From: Erwinia tracheiphila
Lineage (GTDB): Bacteria; Pseudomonadota; Gammaproteobacteria; Enterobacterales; Enterobacteriaceae
Length of the DNA: 64,000 nucleotides
NCBI RefSeq assembly: GCF_021365465.1
Contig: NZ_CP089932.1
Location: 1,612,001 to 1,676,000 of the forward strand
Direction: 5' to 3'
Below are positions 17,311 through 25,958 of the stretch, one piece after another. Positions within the stretch are counted from its first letter, which is position 1, and the number at the start of each line of letters is the position of its first letter. The position numbers and the translations under genes are program-made. The notes under the pieces were generated by a model. The model worked only from the letters and a program-made list of their open reading frames with translations, ran no database searches and had not been told where the DNA came from.

Positions 17311-18972
17311 ATGAAAATGATGAGAAATGGCTTTCTCCTTTTGGTTCTTTTTTCTCTTTATTATTTGATTCCCCTGGAATTTCGCCACATTTGGCAACCG
17401 GATGAGACCCGTTATGCCGAGATTAGCCGGGAGATGCTGGTTAGCGGCAACTGGGTTGTTCCGCATTTCTTTGATCTCCGTTATTTTGAAAAACCAATTG
17501 CTGGCTACTGGATTAATAATCTTAGTCAATTGATTTTTGGTCACAATAATTTTGCAGTGCGCTTTGGCTCGGTGTTTTCCACCACCCTTACGGCGCTCCT
17601 GGTTTACTGGCTGACGTTGCGCATCTGGCGCGACCGTACTACTGCCTTGATGGCCGGAGTGATCTTCCTCTCCAGCCTGTTGGTCTATGGCATTGGCAGC
17701 TACGCTGTACTCGACCCGATGATCACGATGTGGCTGACAGCGGCTATGTGCTGCTACTGGCTGGCAACAAACGCGACAACCACTCGCAAACAGGTGTTCG
17801 CCTGGCTACTAATGGGCTTCGCCTGCGGTATGGGCTTTATGACGAAAGGGTTTCTGGCGCTGGCGGTGCCGGTGGTGGCCATCGTTCCCTGGGCTATCCA
17901 GCAGAAACGTTTTATATCCTTGCTAAAGTTTGGTCTGCTGGCGGTAGTGGGCGCGGTGATAATCAGTGCACCCTGGGCAATCGCCGTTGCACAACGTGAG
18001 CCGGATTTCTGGCACTACTTTTTCTGGGTTGAGCATATTCAGCGATTCGCTGAAGACAATGCGCAGCACAAGGCACCTTTCTGGTATTACTTGCCGATTT
18101 TGCTGTTGGGGTGTCTGCCCTGGCTCGCGCTATTGCCGGGAGCACTTCGCAATGGCTGGTGTAACCGTAATGAAAACAGCGGCAGTTTTTATTTGCTGAG
18201 TTGGGTGGTGATGCCGCTGATCTTTTTCAGCATCGCAAAAGGTAAATTGCCAACCTATATCCTGCCTTGCTTTGCACCGCTGGCGGCTCTGATGGCACGG
18301 CAGGCAATGTTGCTTGTCGCCCGTCAGGGAAGGGCGCTATGGGTTAATGGCTGGATCAATCTGGCGTTTGGGCTGCTTTGTGTTATTACCATTATCGGCT
18401 TCCTTGCCCCATGGAGTCTGTTAAAACATTCTCTTTACGGTCATCACGAGCTTCTCAAAGTGGTGCTTGCAGGAGGTGCATTTCTGCTGTGGGCCGCATG
18501 CGGTTTTCTCACCCTTAGCGCATCGTCAGAGCGCTGGGCATGGTCCGCATTGTGTCCGTTAGGGCTGGCGCTGGTGGTAGGGTTTGTGATACCGGACAAA
18601 ATAGTGGATTCCAAACAGCCGCAGCAGTTTATTCAGGAAATTAAAAGCGAAATTGGCACCAGCCGCTTTCTGCTGGCAAATAATCCCGGGATTGCATCGG
18701 GGCTGGCGTGGGAGCTACGGCGCAGCGACATTATACTCTATCAGCAGCGAGGTGAAATGCAGTACGGCCTGAGCTATGCTGATGCTCAGGATAAATTTGT
18801 TGCCGGACCGGATTTCCCGCAGTGGTTGGCTAAACATCGTCATGAAGGTCAGGTTACGCTGGTTTTGCTGTTATCGCGTAGTGATGAAGGCCATGAGCCT
18901 TATTTGCCCAAAGCCGATTTCACTCACCGACAAGGAAGAATAGTGATGTACCAGTACAATCAGACGCCATGA
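17311..18972 (+). CDS. arnT: Undecaprenyl phosphate-Ara4N : lipid A transferase
   Basis: A 553-residue inner-membrane GT83 glycosyltransferase. The first periplasmic loop has W-Q-P-D-E-T-R-Y-A-E-I-S-R-E-M (the catalytic Asp region), followed by R-Y-F-E-K-P-I-A-G-Y-W-I and about a dozen membrane helices, then a soluble C-terminal domain. It places aminoarabinose on lipid A phosphates on the periplasmic side, lowering negative charge. Five bases separate it from arnD. An alternative start is two codons in. Confidence 0.96.
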   Translation: MKMMRNGFLLLVLFSLYYLIPLEFRHIWQPDETRYAEISREMLVSGNWVVPHFFDLRYFEKPIAGYWINNLSQLIFGHNNFAVRFGSVFSTTLTALLVYWLTLRIWRDRTTALMAGVIFLSSLLVYGIGSYAVLDPMITMWLTAAMCCYWLATNATTTRKQVFAWLLMGFACGMGFMTKGFLALAVPVVAIVPWAIQQKRFISLLKFGLLAVVGAVIISAPWAIAVAQREPDFWHYFFWVEHIQRFAEDNAQHKAPFWYYLPILLLGCLPWLALLPGALRNGWCNRNENSGSFYLLSWVVMPLIFFSIAKGKLPTYILPCFAPLAALMARQAMLLVARQGRALWVNGWINLAFGLLCVITIIGFLAPWSLLKHSLYGHHELLKVVLAGGAFLLWAACGFLTLSASSERWAWSALCPLGLALVVGFVIPDKIVDSKQPQQFIQEIKSEIGTSRFLLANNPGIASGLAWELRRSDIILYQQRGEMQYGLSYADAQDKFVAGPDFPQWLAKHRHEGQVTLVLLLSRSDEGHEPYLPKADFTHRQGRIVMYQYNQTP

Positions 18973-19301
18973 ATCTGCTGCTGATTTTGCTTTCCAGTCT
19001 GTTGAGCTGTAGCGGGCAACTCTGCCAGAAGCAGGCCGCGTATCATGCCCTGCTGAAAGGAAAAAAACATCTGCTGTGCTGGTTAAGCCTGAGCGTACTA
19101 CTGCTGGGTTGCGCCATGCTGGTGTGGTTACGGGTGCTACAGCATGTTCCGGTTAGTGTGGCTTACCCGATGTTAAGCGTAAACTTTATTCTGGTGGTAC
19201 TTGCGGCTCGCTGGCTGTGGAAGGAACCGGTTTCGCTGCGCCATTGGTTGGGTATTGGCCTGATTGTGGCAGGCGTGGCGGTGATGGGGATGTTTGCCTG
19301 A
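18969..19301 (+). CDS. arnE: Ara4N-phosphoundecaprenol flippase subunit ArnE
   Basis: A 110-residue EamA/SMR-type membrane protein with four helices (for example S-L-S-V-L-L-L-G-C-A-M-L and L-S-V-N-F-I-L-V-V-L-A). With ArnF it flips lipid-linked Ara4N to the periplasmic face. The ATGA overlap with arnT and one-base overlap with arnF show tight coupling. Confidence 0.95.
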   Translation: MNLLLILLSSLLSCSGQLCQKQAAYHALLKGKKHLLCWLSLSVLLLGCAMLVWLRVLQHVPVSVAYPMLSVNFILVVLAARWLWKEPVSLRHWLGIGLIVAGVAVMGMFA

Positions 19302-19690
19302 TGGGCGTTTTACTGGCGTTATGCAGTGTACTGTTGGTCAGTGGGGCGCAGTTGCTGATGCGTTGGTCGATGATGCGTCTGCCGTCCGTCAGCGATATTT
19401 CGCTGTTTGTTAACGACCTTTTGCAATGTTCACCCGCCACGCTCGGGCTGGCTTGCGGTATTCTGGCTTATGTGCTTTCCATGTTTTGCTGGTTTCTCGC
19501 GCTGCAACGAATGGCGCTCAGTAAAGCTTATCCTTTACTGAGTCTTAGCTATGTTATGGTGTGGGCAATGGCAATGCTTTTGCCAGAACTGAATGAGGTG
19601 TTTCAGTGGGCGAAACTTGTAGGGGTCTTGATGATTTTTTGCGGTTTGCTGCTGGTTTGCTGGCCAGCGCCGACAAAAAGCGAGCAATAA
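19301..19690 (+). CDS. arnF: Ara4N-phosphoundecaprenol flippase subunit ArnF
   Basis: A 129-residue partner of ArnE with four membrane helices. It starts M-G-V-L-L-A-L-C-S-V-L-L-V-S-G-A-Q-L and keeps the family blocks S-K-A-Y-P-L-L-S-L-S-Y and W-A-K-L-V-G-V-L-M-I. The ATG at 19301, overlapping the arnE stop, is preferred over the upstream in-frame ATG at 19217, which lies inside arnE. It is the last gene of the operon; no strong terminator is evident after it. Confidence 0.94.
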   Translation: MGVLLALCSVLLVSGAQLLMRWSMMRLPSVSDISLFVNDLLQCSPATLGLACGILAYVLSMFCWFLALQRMALSKAYPLLSLSYVMVWAMAMLLPELNEVFQWAKLVGVLMIFCGLLLVCWPAPTKSEQ

Positions 19691-20012
19691 ATACCGTGGC
19701 TTCCTTATTTTTTATCAGGGGCCGATACTGGAACTTACGCAACAGAACGCGTATTTTTCACGGTTCTTTCAGCCCTGGCAGGCCGACCTTGTCCAGAAAT
19801 AGCCTCTGACAAACAGCCTGGCCTCTTGATATTGTTGCTGCAAAGTCAGTTTGTCCCCTCTGAGAGAGCGTTCACTTCGAAATAACGTGCCGCTTTCGTG
19901 TTCATGCTGTCAGAACAGGCTGTAAGTTAACAAAAATGTAGCGAGCGCCTGACAGCCTGATCGCTGGCTGTTGAAGCTGGGTTGTCGGGCATGTGCTATC
20001 AGGTATTGCGGG
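19691..20012. other. Gap between arnF and the acetolactate decarboxylase remnant
   Basis: About 320 bases; short frames only, with no motif or hairpin-plus-T-run terminator that I can point to. Confidence 0.3.
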
Positions 20013-20353
20013 TTATTTTTCTATCCGTGCAATAATTTCATCCAGTTCTGCCACGTTAATAGCAAGATTTTTATATTTATCGCTGGCAGGATTAGTAATC
20101 TCTATGGTCTGCTTTCCTCATAGCTAACTATTGCTTCTTCAGCATGGTAAAATAGTACATGACCACTTATCTGCTGTTTTTCATCGATAAAATGAAAGCC
20201 ATGGACAGAAATATGTCCGTAAAGCTCCGACGTCCAGAATCCCACCAGCTTGCCTTTGATGTTATGCAGATAGCCCTCCTGCTGTGTATCCGATACCTCG
20301 CTGATATCACATGTTTCAATTGTTGCTGGCTGTGGACGTCTGATTAACTGTAT
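20013..20353 (-). pseudogene. Acetolactate decarboxylase (BudA/AlsD-like) C-terminal remnant
   Basis: The minus strand reads I-K-G-K-L-V-G-F-W-T-S-E-L-Y-G, then I-S-V-H-G-F-H-F-I and S-G-H-V-L-F-Y. This is the pattern of alpha-acetolactate decarboxylase (G-T-L-V-G-F-W, G-Y-H-x-H-F, G-G-H-V-L in the family), including histidines that bind zinc. A frameshift near 20113 moves the tail into another frame (T-I-E-I-T-N-P-A-S, ending at 20015-20013). The 5' half is gone: IS481-like sequence begins at about 20371. The enzyme would have made acetoin. Confidence 0.6.
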
Positions 20354-20370
20354 TAGTCGCGACGTAATCT

Positions 20371-21293
20371 GACACCGGACCCTGAAAGATTGAGGGTTAC
20401 CGGTTTTGATATGGGTGTCGAAACCTTAAACAAAACGCGAGGTCACCCTCATGCTCCATACTCACAATCCCATCATCAAACACAAAGCCGGCCTGCTCAA
20501 TCTCGCCGAATAACCCGGTAACGTCTCAACAGCCTGCAAGAGCACGGGCGTGTCACGCGACACCTTCTACCGTTATCAGGAACTGGCTGCTGAAGGCGGC
20601 ATTGACGCGCTGGTTAACCAGAACCGTCGGGGTCCCAACCTGACGAACCGCGCCGACGAAGCCACTGAACGCGCGGTTGTTGAATATGCCGTTGAGTTCC
20701 CGGCCCCCGGGCAGCACCGGACCAGTGATGAGCTGCGTAAAAAAGGCGTGTTTACCTCCGGCAGCAGCGTGCGCGCCATCTGGCAACGACACGACCTGGA
20801 GAACTTCCGTAAACGCCTGAAGGCGCCTGAGGAAAAGCTCGTCAGAGAAGCCATCGTGCTTACCGGTGCCCCAATCGCCGCGCTGGAGAAAAAGGCGCAT
20901 GATGATGAGGCCAGCGGCGAAATCGAGACCGCTCACCCGGGCTATCCCGGGTCGCAGGACACCTTCTGTGCTGGCGATCTGAAAGGGTGTGGGCCGTATC
21001 TACCCGCAGCCGTTCGTGGATACGTACCCGAAAGTGGCACACTGCAAGCGGTATACGAGTAAAACGCCGAACATTGCCGCCGACTGCCGTTCTGTGAGGC
21101 TCAGGGGCTGCCGGTGCTGAGAAGACTGACCGACAGGGGAACGGAGTACTGTGGTAAGGTGGAGCAGCATGATTACCAGCTTTATCTGGCCATCAACGAT
21201 ATCGCCCATACGAAAACGAAGGCGATGTCCCCACAGACCAACGGCATCTGCGGGCGCGTCCATAAAAGCATTTTGCAGGACTTTTATCAGACG
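20371..21293 (+). mobile_element. IS481-family remnant
   Basis: The left part starts near TGACACCGGACCCTGAAAG and carries most of an IS481-type transposase gene, but the right third is missing. Coding similarity ends near 21293 (D-F-Y-Q) and unrelated A/T-rich DNA follows. No right inverted repeat or target duplication was found, so this copy is a truncated relic. Confidence 0.65.
20451..21293 (+). pseudogene. IS481-family transposase, broken
   Basis: The ATG at 20451 starts M-L-H-T-H-N-P-I-I-K-H-K-A-G-L, but an in-frame TAA lies at 20511-20513. The frame then stays open to 21062 with the helix-turn-helix block G-V-S-R-D-T-F-Y-R-Y-Q-E-L. After 21060 the reading shifts to another frame that contains L-T-D-R-G-T-E-Y-C-G-K and S-P-Q-T-N-G-I-C-G-R-V-H-K, the second half of the DDE core, before truncation. 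It thus has at least one nonsense codon, one frameshift and a 3' deletion, so it is inactive. Confidence 0.75.
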
Positions 21294-21400
21294 ATTTTAT
21301 TTTATTTTATGCGGAGTTGGCGACTTTTGTTCGTTCCGGGTGCTTTTTCCGTTAAGCGGTTTAATTCATTTCACTATATTGAACTATTTGGGGGGGAAGT

Positions 21401-21865
21401 ATGGGAAGTGAACAAAATGATGTTGTTTCTGAAGTGCCGGAACTCTCCCTTAAGGGCACTCCTGAAGCAATTCTTCGGCTTGGTGAAGGGCTTGCCAGAA
21501 CGAAATATAAAATTGATTTGCTGGGCAAAACCGGCTGGGGTGAGTTTACCGCAAATCTTCACGGCATGGAGTCGAGTGGTGAATGGGACTGTCCTGATGA
21601 CGCGCTAACCTTTCTTAGTAAAATTTTTCCTTTTGCTTTACTGCCGACTGGAAAGGAGTCTTTGGACATATTCCGGGTGCCGGCAGAGCGAGTGATTGGC
21701 CGCCGCTGGCCTTACGAACATATCTGCACATTGTTACGTGAACTGATAAAGCACTTTCCCGGTGATTCTGGTTATCAGCGTTCACACTGGAGCACTGCGC
21801 TTCTGGCAATAAAAATCAACGAGATAACTGGCTGTCAGTTACATGCCGGGATAGTCCGTCGCTGA
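21401..21865 (+). CDS. Hypothetical protein, probably 3'-truncated by IS630 sequence
   Basis: A 154-residue acidic-to-neutral soluble protein with a good ribosome site (GGGGGGAAG directly upstream of ATG 21401). The bulk (L-G-E-G-L-A-R-T-K-Y-K-I-D-L-L-G-K, W-P-Y-E-H-I-C-T-L-L-R-E-L-I-K-H) has no motif I recognise. The last residues (C-Q-L-H-A-G-I-V-R-R) lie where IS630-like sequence begins, so the natural C-terminus may be lost. It is flanked by IS remnants on both sides, suggesting an acquired gene. Confidence 0.45.
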   Translation: MGSEQNDVVSEVPELSLKGTPEAILRLGEGLARTKYKIDLLGKTGWGEFTANLHGMESSGEWDCPDDALTFLSKIFPFALLPTGKESLDIFRVPAERVIGRRWPYEHICTLLRELIKHFPGDSGYQRSHWSTALLAIKINEITGCQLHAGIVRR

Positions 21866-22480
21866 CTGCCGACAGGCGGTGTGGTGTGGCGCAGGTCCGC
21901 ACCCCACACAAAGAAGAGAAAATGGCGGCAATAAACACGGCGCGGGTGAAGCGCAGCCGGGAGCATCCTGTGTTTTACGAAGATGAGGTGGATATCCATC
22001 TCAGCCCAAAAATCGGTGCAGACTGGCAGGTCCGCGCACAACAAAAACGGGTGGTAACACCCGGTCAGAATAAAAAATACTATCTGGCAGGCGCACGGCA
22101 TAGTGGCACAGGTAAAGTCAGCTACATTGGCGGTAATAGCAAAAGTTCGGCGCTGTTTTATCAACCTGTTTAAGCACCTGAAGGCAGGTTACCGGTATGC
22201 AAAAACAATCACACTGATCGTTGATAACGACATCATCCACAAGAGCCGTGAAGTTCAGCGCCGGCTGAAAGCGACCCCGAAGTTCAGCGTGATTTACCCG
22301 CCGTGGGTGACCCGCGTTGAACGGTTATAACAGGCGCTTCACGACACGATAACCGGGAATGATCAGTGCCGTTCAATGTGGTCACTGCGGAGAAAAGTTT
22401 GTCACTTTATGGAAACGGCCAGCCCCTTCCCCGGCGGGAAACATGGTCTGGCAAAAGTGTAGCGGTATCAGGCGCAGCTA
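21850..22480 (+). mobile_element. IS630-family transposase remnant (C-terminal half)
   Basis: Two frames together read as the back half of an IS630 transposase: H-P-V-F-Y-E-D-E-V-D-I-H, K-R-V-V-T-P-G-Q-N-K-K-Y-Y-L-A-G-A and G-N-S-K-S-S-A-L-F. After a +1 T shift near 22156 comes K-T-I-T-L-I-V-D-N-D-I-I-H-K-S and P-W-V-T-R-V-E-R-L. A TAA follows E-R-L, and the tail F-P-G-G-K-H-G-L-A-K-V ends at 22462. A few residues before P-W-V are also missing. The N-terminal DNA-binding half is absent. The element is dead. Confidence 0.75.
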
Positions 22481-22499
22481 TTTAGCAGCAGAAGGATAA

Positions 22500-22865
22500 A
22501 GCCGCGTTAATTATTGTCGCCAGAAAGAGATTCCATTTATCACTGCACATGTCAGTTATCTTAACTATCCGCCAGCTGACCGATTCAAACTCTATCATGT
22601 TAATAAAGGTGCCATACGTCAGCGTTGGGCGGTGTTTAACGATCGCTATTTACAGGTTGTTCACTGGCCTCGCATTACCTTACCTGCGTTGAGTGCATAT
22701 GGTGTGCATAGTGCGACCTGGCCGCCGACTTTTCCACGTGTAAACCTGGTTTTTGACGAGTTGTACGATCCTCAATCAACGGGGAATTTTGTTGCGCCCT
22801 GCGTTGATTTGGAAACAGTGACAGTAAATATAAGAGCCGAAAAAGAAGTAGAAAGAGAGCGGTAA
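22500..22865 (+). pseudogene. Orphan ORF fragment, function unknown
   Basis: An open frame of about 121 codons with no start at its head (the first ATG in frame is at 22632) reads H-V-S-Y-L-N-Y-P-P-A-D-R-F-K-L-Y, R-Q-R-W-A-V-F-N-D-R-Y-L-Q-V-V-H-W-P-R and F-P-R-V-N-L-V-F-D-E-L-Y-D-P. Composition is protein-like, so it is probably the 3' end of a larger gene whose 5' part was lost at the IS630 junction. The family is not recognised. It sits directly upstream of a small membrane protein gene. Confidence 0.4.
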
Positions 22866-22876
22866 AACCAGTAAAA

Positions 22877-23134
22877 ATGGTGCTCAGTGAGATGGATATC
22901 AATAATATTTTGCCGGTTACAATGACGCTGTTTTTCTTTTTTATTTTGTCATTGGTTGTTGCTGGTTTGACCGTTGGCGAAGGATGGGCTGGGGCGGTCA
23001 GCATGTTTGTATGTGGCGTATCAGGAAGTTTACTGCTTTTCCTTGCAATGCCAGTATTTTTGGTCAGTCGTCGACACAAGCGCGGCATTTATCCCCTGCG
23101 ACCGGATGAGGCCATTCTGGACAGGCTAAGTTGA
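22877..23134 (+). CDS. Small two-helix membrane protein
   Basis: An 85-residue protein with two hydrophobic segments (V-T-M-T-L-F-F-F-F-I-L-S-L-V-V and S-G-S-L-L-L-F-L-A-M-P-V-F-L-V) and a basic/acidic tail (R-R-H-K-R-G-I-Y-P-L-R-P-D-E-A). The ATG at 22892 with GTGAG upstream is an equally good start. Eleven bases follow the previous frame's stop, so the two may once have been an effector/immunity or subunit pair, but that is speculation. Confidence 0.4.
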   Translation: MVLSEMDINNILPVTMTLFFFFILSLVVAGLTVGEGWAGAVSMFVCGVSGSLLLFLAMPVFLVSRRHKRGIYPLRPDEAILDRLS

Positions 23135-23273
23135 TGTGACTTTTTCGCAAGATTTTTGTCAACGTCATTTCGTCAGGTGATTTTAAGAACGGCAGAATTA
23201 TACTTTGGTTCTATGCTTAGGTTTGCTGTGTTGAATAGTCATTGATAATGTCATTACAATTCAGGAAAGATGT

Positions 23274-23345
23274 ATGAAAATTATTCTATGGGTGATCGCG
23301 ATTATTTTTATTCTTTGACTACTAACGATTGCGTGTTCATCTAAC
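23274..23345 (+). pseudogene. Very small hydrophobic/lipoprotein-like frame with TGA
   Basis: ATG 23274 gives M-K-I-I-L-W-V-I-A-I-I-F-I-L, then a TGA, then L-L-T-I-A-C-S-S-N in the same frame, which looks like a lipoprotein signal (L-T-I-A-C). Without the TGA it would be a lipoprotein start; there is no downstream domain. It may be a coincidence of A/T-rich DNA. Confidence 0.2.
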
Positions 23346-23367
23346 TTGTTGTTTTTAAATGTTAAAT

Positions 23368-23625
23368 CTATTTTGTTTGTGAGTTATCATTCCAGTGGAG
23401 CCGGGCTGCTGGTAAATGACATTTTTTGTTATCCAGTTCCGACTCCTGTGCAGAAGTGCTGTTTCCATCATTTTTTAGCGGCATTTTAGCATTGAAATAA
23501 CAGTCCCTGAGAGTGATGGGATTATTGCAGTGGGCACACACTGCACCGTGATGATTTCCAAACCGATCCCCTTGCGTTGTAAACACAATCCTTCTATGAC
23601 CGCATTTCCAGCACCGTATTTTCAT
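23368..23625 (-). CDS. Small zinc-ribbon protein
   Basis: An 85-residue protein with paired cysteines C-W-K-C-G-H and C-A-H-C-N-N, a likely zinc knuckle, with the conserved-looking middle G-D-R-F-G-N-H-H-G-A. The C-terminal 35 residues are polar. It resembles short phage-associated or enterobacterial zinc-ribbon proteins of unknown function. A monocistronic minus-strand gene in A/T-rich DNA; nucleic-acid binding is possible but unproven. Confidence 0.55.
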   Translation of the reverse strand: MKIRCWKCGHRRIVFTTQGDRFGNHHGAVCAHCNNPITLRDCYFNAKMPLKNDGNSTSAQESELDNKKCHLPAARLHWNDNSQTK

Positions 23626-24082
23626 GCGTGTGATCCTTACCCTATCATTCCTGATAAGTGGACGATTTTACCAAAAAATAACTTGTTATCGATAAATATT
23701 GTTAATTAATTATCCAGTAGTCTGTCTGGGTTTAATTTTATGATTTATAACGGCTAATCAATAGGCTCATTCTTAAAAATGTAAAATTTTCGATAAAAAA
23801 GATTTGTTTGTTGATATTTATTTTGCTTTTGCGCTCTGCATCTTTTCTTAGTCATAAAAATGATTTGTGTCATTTTTATGACTTTGGTGAATTATTTGTC
23901 TAAATTATATTATGTTTTTGTTGGTTATACTTACAGTAACTTAATGATTTGAAAGTAGTTTTTAGGCTCAGACAATAAAAGGGGATAATAAATATCTGAA
24001 ATATAATTTTTTAGCATTTATCAGTTGTCTAACAGAATGATTACAATAATAATTACGCCCAAATATTATTCTTTTTTTCGTT
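23626..24082. other. A/T-rich upstream region of pagP
   Basis: About 450 bases with very high A+T. pagP is PhoP-regulated in many enterics; I looked for the direct hexamer pair of a PhoP box (GTTTA-type, 11-base period) and found no convincing match. No gene is seen. Confidence 0.35.
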
Positions 24083-24700
24083 ATGGATTTTATGCATTTG
24101 CAATTGATACCAGGTGTTAATGTGGTGAAGCTGTTCAGACTTTTCTTGCCTGTAATGGTCGCATGTACAGAGCTTGCCAATATAAATGAAGCTCATGCTC
24201 AACGTTTTACCGGAATTATCACGTCGAACTGGCAATATTTCAGTAATAAAGTGAGCGATACATGGAGTGATGCACCGTGCTGTGATCTGTATGTTCCAGC
24301 AATTACCTGGCATAATCGTCTGGCTTACGACAGAGATAAAACAGACCGTTACAACGAGCGACCCTGGGGGATTGGCCTTGGGAAGTCGCGTTTTGATGAG
24401 AATGGTAACTGGAATGGGCTGTATGCAATGGCTTTCAAAGACTCGTTTAATAAGTGGGAGCCATTTATCGGTTTTGGCTGGGAAAAAATTTGGCGACCTC
24501 TAAACGATCAAAATTTTCGCTTAGGCCTCGGCTACACTGCCGGGGTCACCGCGCGTGACAACTGGAAGTACATCCCTATTCCGGCAGTGCTGCCGCTTGC
24601 TTCTGTAGGTTATAGCAAAGCCACTTTCCAGATGACCTATATTCCGGGTACTTACAATAATGGAAATGTGTACTTTGCCTGGTTTCGCTGGCAGTTTTAA
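24083..24700 (+). CDS. pagP: Lipid A palmitoyltransferase
   Basis: A 205-residue outer-membrane beta-barrel enzyme that moves palmitate from phospholipid to lipid A. A signal peptide covers about residues 1-40 ([16 protein letters not shown]). The active-site His is in [10 protein letters not shown] and the Asp-Ser pair in A-F-K-D-S-F-N-K-W. The C-terminus ([12 protein letters not shown]) ends in the aromatic residue needed for barrel assembly. The N-terminus is longer than in E. coli; ATG 24095 is an alternative start. It is located before cspE as in E. coli. Confidence 0.95.
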   Translation: MDFMHLQLIPGVNVVKLFRLFLPVMVACTELANINEAHAQRFTGIITSNWQYFSNKVSDTWSDAPCCDLYVPAITWHNRLAYDRDKTDRYNERPWGIGLGKSRFDENGNWNGLYAMAFKDSFNKWEPFIGFGWEKIWRPLNDQNFRLGLGYTAGVTARDNWKYIPIPAVLPLASVGYSKATFQMTYIPGTYNNGNVYFAWFRWQF

Positions 24701-24850
24701 TGAGGTGAAGCAGCTGAAATTATGAGAGATATGAAGGAAAAGCGATATTTATCACTTTTTTCGTTACGACTACTGGACAAAAGCCTCGGCAATTGCTGTA
24801 CTAAACACCGACACAGTTTAGTGTCCATTTTTCATGTAAAGGTAATATAG

Positions 24851-25060
24851 ATGTCTAAGATCAAAGGTAGCGTTAAGTGGTTTAATGAGTCCAAAGGATT
24901 CGGTTTCATTACTCCTGAAGATGGTAGCAAAGACGTGTTCGTACACTTCTCTGCCATCCAGAGCAACGGTTTCAAAACTCTGGCTGAAGGTCAGCGTGTA
25001 GAGTTCGAAATCACCAACGGTGCCAAAGGCCCATCTGCTGCTAACGTTGCCGCTATTTAA
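24851..25060 (+). CDS. cspE: Cold-shock-family RNA chaperone CspE
   Basis: A 69-residue single cold-shock domain with both RNA-binding motifs, K-G-F-G-F-I-T and D-V-F-V-H-F. It ends A-N-V-A-A-I and matches CspE in length. An A/G-rich site (AAAGGTAA) lies shortly upstream of ATG 24851. It acts as a transcription antiterminator and mRNA chaperone. A strong terminator follows at 25080. Confidence 0.96.
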   Translation: MSKIKGSVKWFNESKGFGFITPEDGSKDVFVHFSAIQSNGFKTLAEGQRVEFEITNGAKGPSAANVAAI

Positions 25061-25079
25061 GTTATCAGACAGAATTTTA

Positions 25080-25107
25080 AAACCTGCCCCTATGGCGGGT
25101 TTTTTTG
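25080..25107 (+). terminator. Intrinsic terminator of cspE
   Basis: AAACCTGCC (25080-25088) pairs with GGCGGGTTT (25094-25102) around a five-base loop and is followed by an uninterrupted T-run. Confidence 0.9.
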
Positions 25108-25164
25108 TTTTTTTGTTTAGCAGGTTAAAATTACAGTGTGAGAAGCGTGTTCCAGACAGCATAA

Positions 25165-25359
25165 GAAAGCCTGGATGGCTATAGCGGTGCTAATTATTTA
25201 CCAGAGCATTTGGATAAAAAAGCATTATCTCAAGCCCCGGAAGTATTCTGTGATAAGAATATTCCACAGGGTTATTCAGGCAACATTAAAGGTGGATTGT
25301 GTTATGAAGTATTCCGTTTTCATAACAACGACAGGTTTTTTGCCATGATATTGTGTTAA
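25165..25359 (+). pseudogene. Start-less ORF fragment, unknown
   Basis: Just after a TAA at 25162-25164 an open frame of 64 codons reads D-G-Y-S-G-A-N-Y-L-P-E-H-L-D-K-K and G-N-I-K-G-G-L-C-Y-E-V-F-R-F-H-N-N-D-R-F-F, ending in TAA. There is no start codon, but composition is typical of a protein, so it is probably the end of a decayed gene. The family is not recognised. Confidence 0.3.
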
Positions 25360-25439
25360 TCCTGTGTTATTTATGCGAGGTATCATTTACAAGAAAACAC
25401 GTCACATCTGTTTTGTGAGCGAAAATCTGGATAAAGTGT

Positions 25440-25868
25440 ATGAATATTCGCCTCGCCCATGAAAATGACAGCTATGCACTGAGCGCTCTGCTGGACGAGC
25501 TGGGCTACGAAAATAATGAGGATTTTATCTCTGCGCGTCTTGCACAGTTAATAAATGATCGTACTGAACAATTCCTGATTGTTGCAGACGGTGCGACCGT
25601 ACTGGGTTTTTTATCGCTTCATTTTATTCCACAGTTAGCATTAGCGTGAGATTTTGCCCGGATAAGCTATTTTTGTATTGGTGAAGGCGAGCGCAGTAAG
25701 GGGGTTGGGCAGCAGCTATTACATTATGCGGAGCACCTGGCTCGTCAGCGGGGATGCGATCATATGGAAGTGCATTGCCATGAACATCGAATCAAGGCAA
25801 ATATGTTTTATGCTCGTGAAGATTACAATGAATCGCCACATTATCTTATTAAAGTCTTGGATCGGTAA
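25440..25868 (+). pseudogene. GNAT-family N-acetyltransferase with one nonsense codon
   Basis: One frame of 142 codons reads as a full GNAT protein. The N-terminal half has N-I-R-L-A-H-E-N-D-S-Y-A-L-S-A-L-L-D-E-L-G-Y; an in-frame TGA (25647-25649) follows; the second half has I-G-E-G-E-R-S-K-G-V-G-Q-Q-L-L-H, the acetyl-CoA pyrophosphate loop (motif A), then A-N-M-F-Y-A-R-E-D-Y. A single GGA-to-TGA change would explain it. It is probably a recent loss of function. Confidence 0.75.
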
Positions 25869-25958
25869 TTTTTGCCAGCGTATGTTTCTGCAAATGATTT
25901 TGACGTTTATATCAGATAATAACCTTTGTATTACCCCATAGTGGGTCGTGACGCAGAT

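Noticed and set aside
25647..25649. TGA in the acetyltransferase as selenocysteine
   Set aside because: No selenocysteine insertion hairpin seen and GNAT proteins are not known selenoproteins; a nonsense mutation is simpler.
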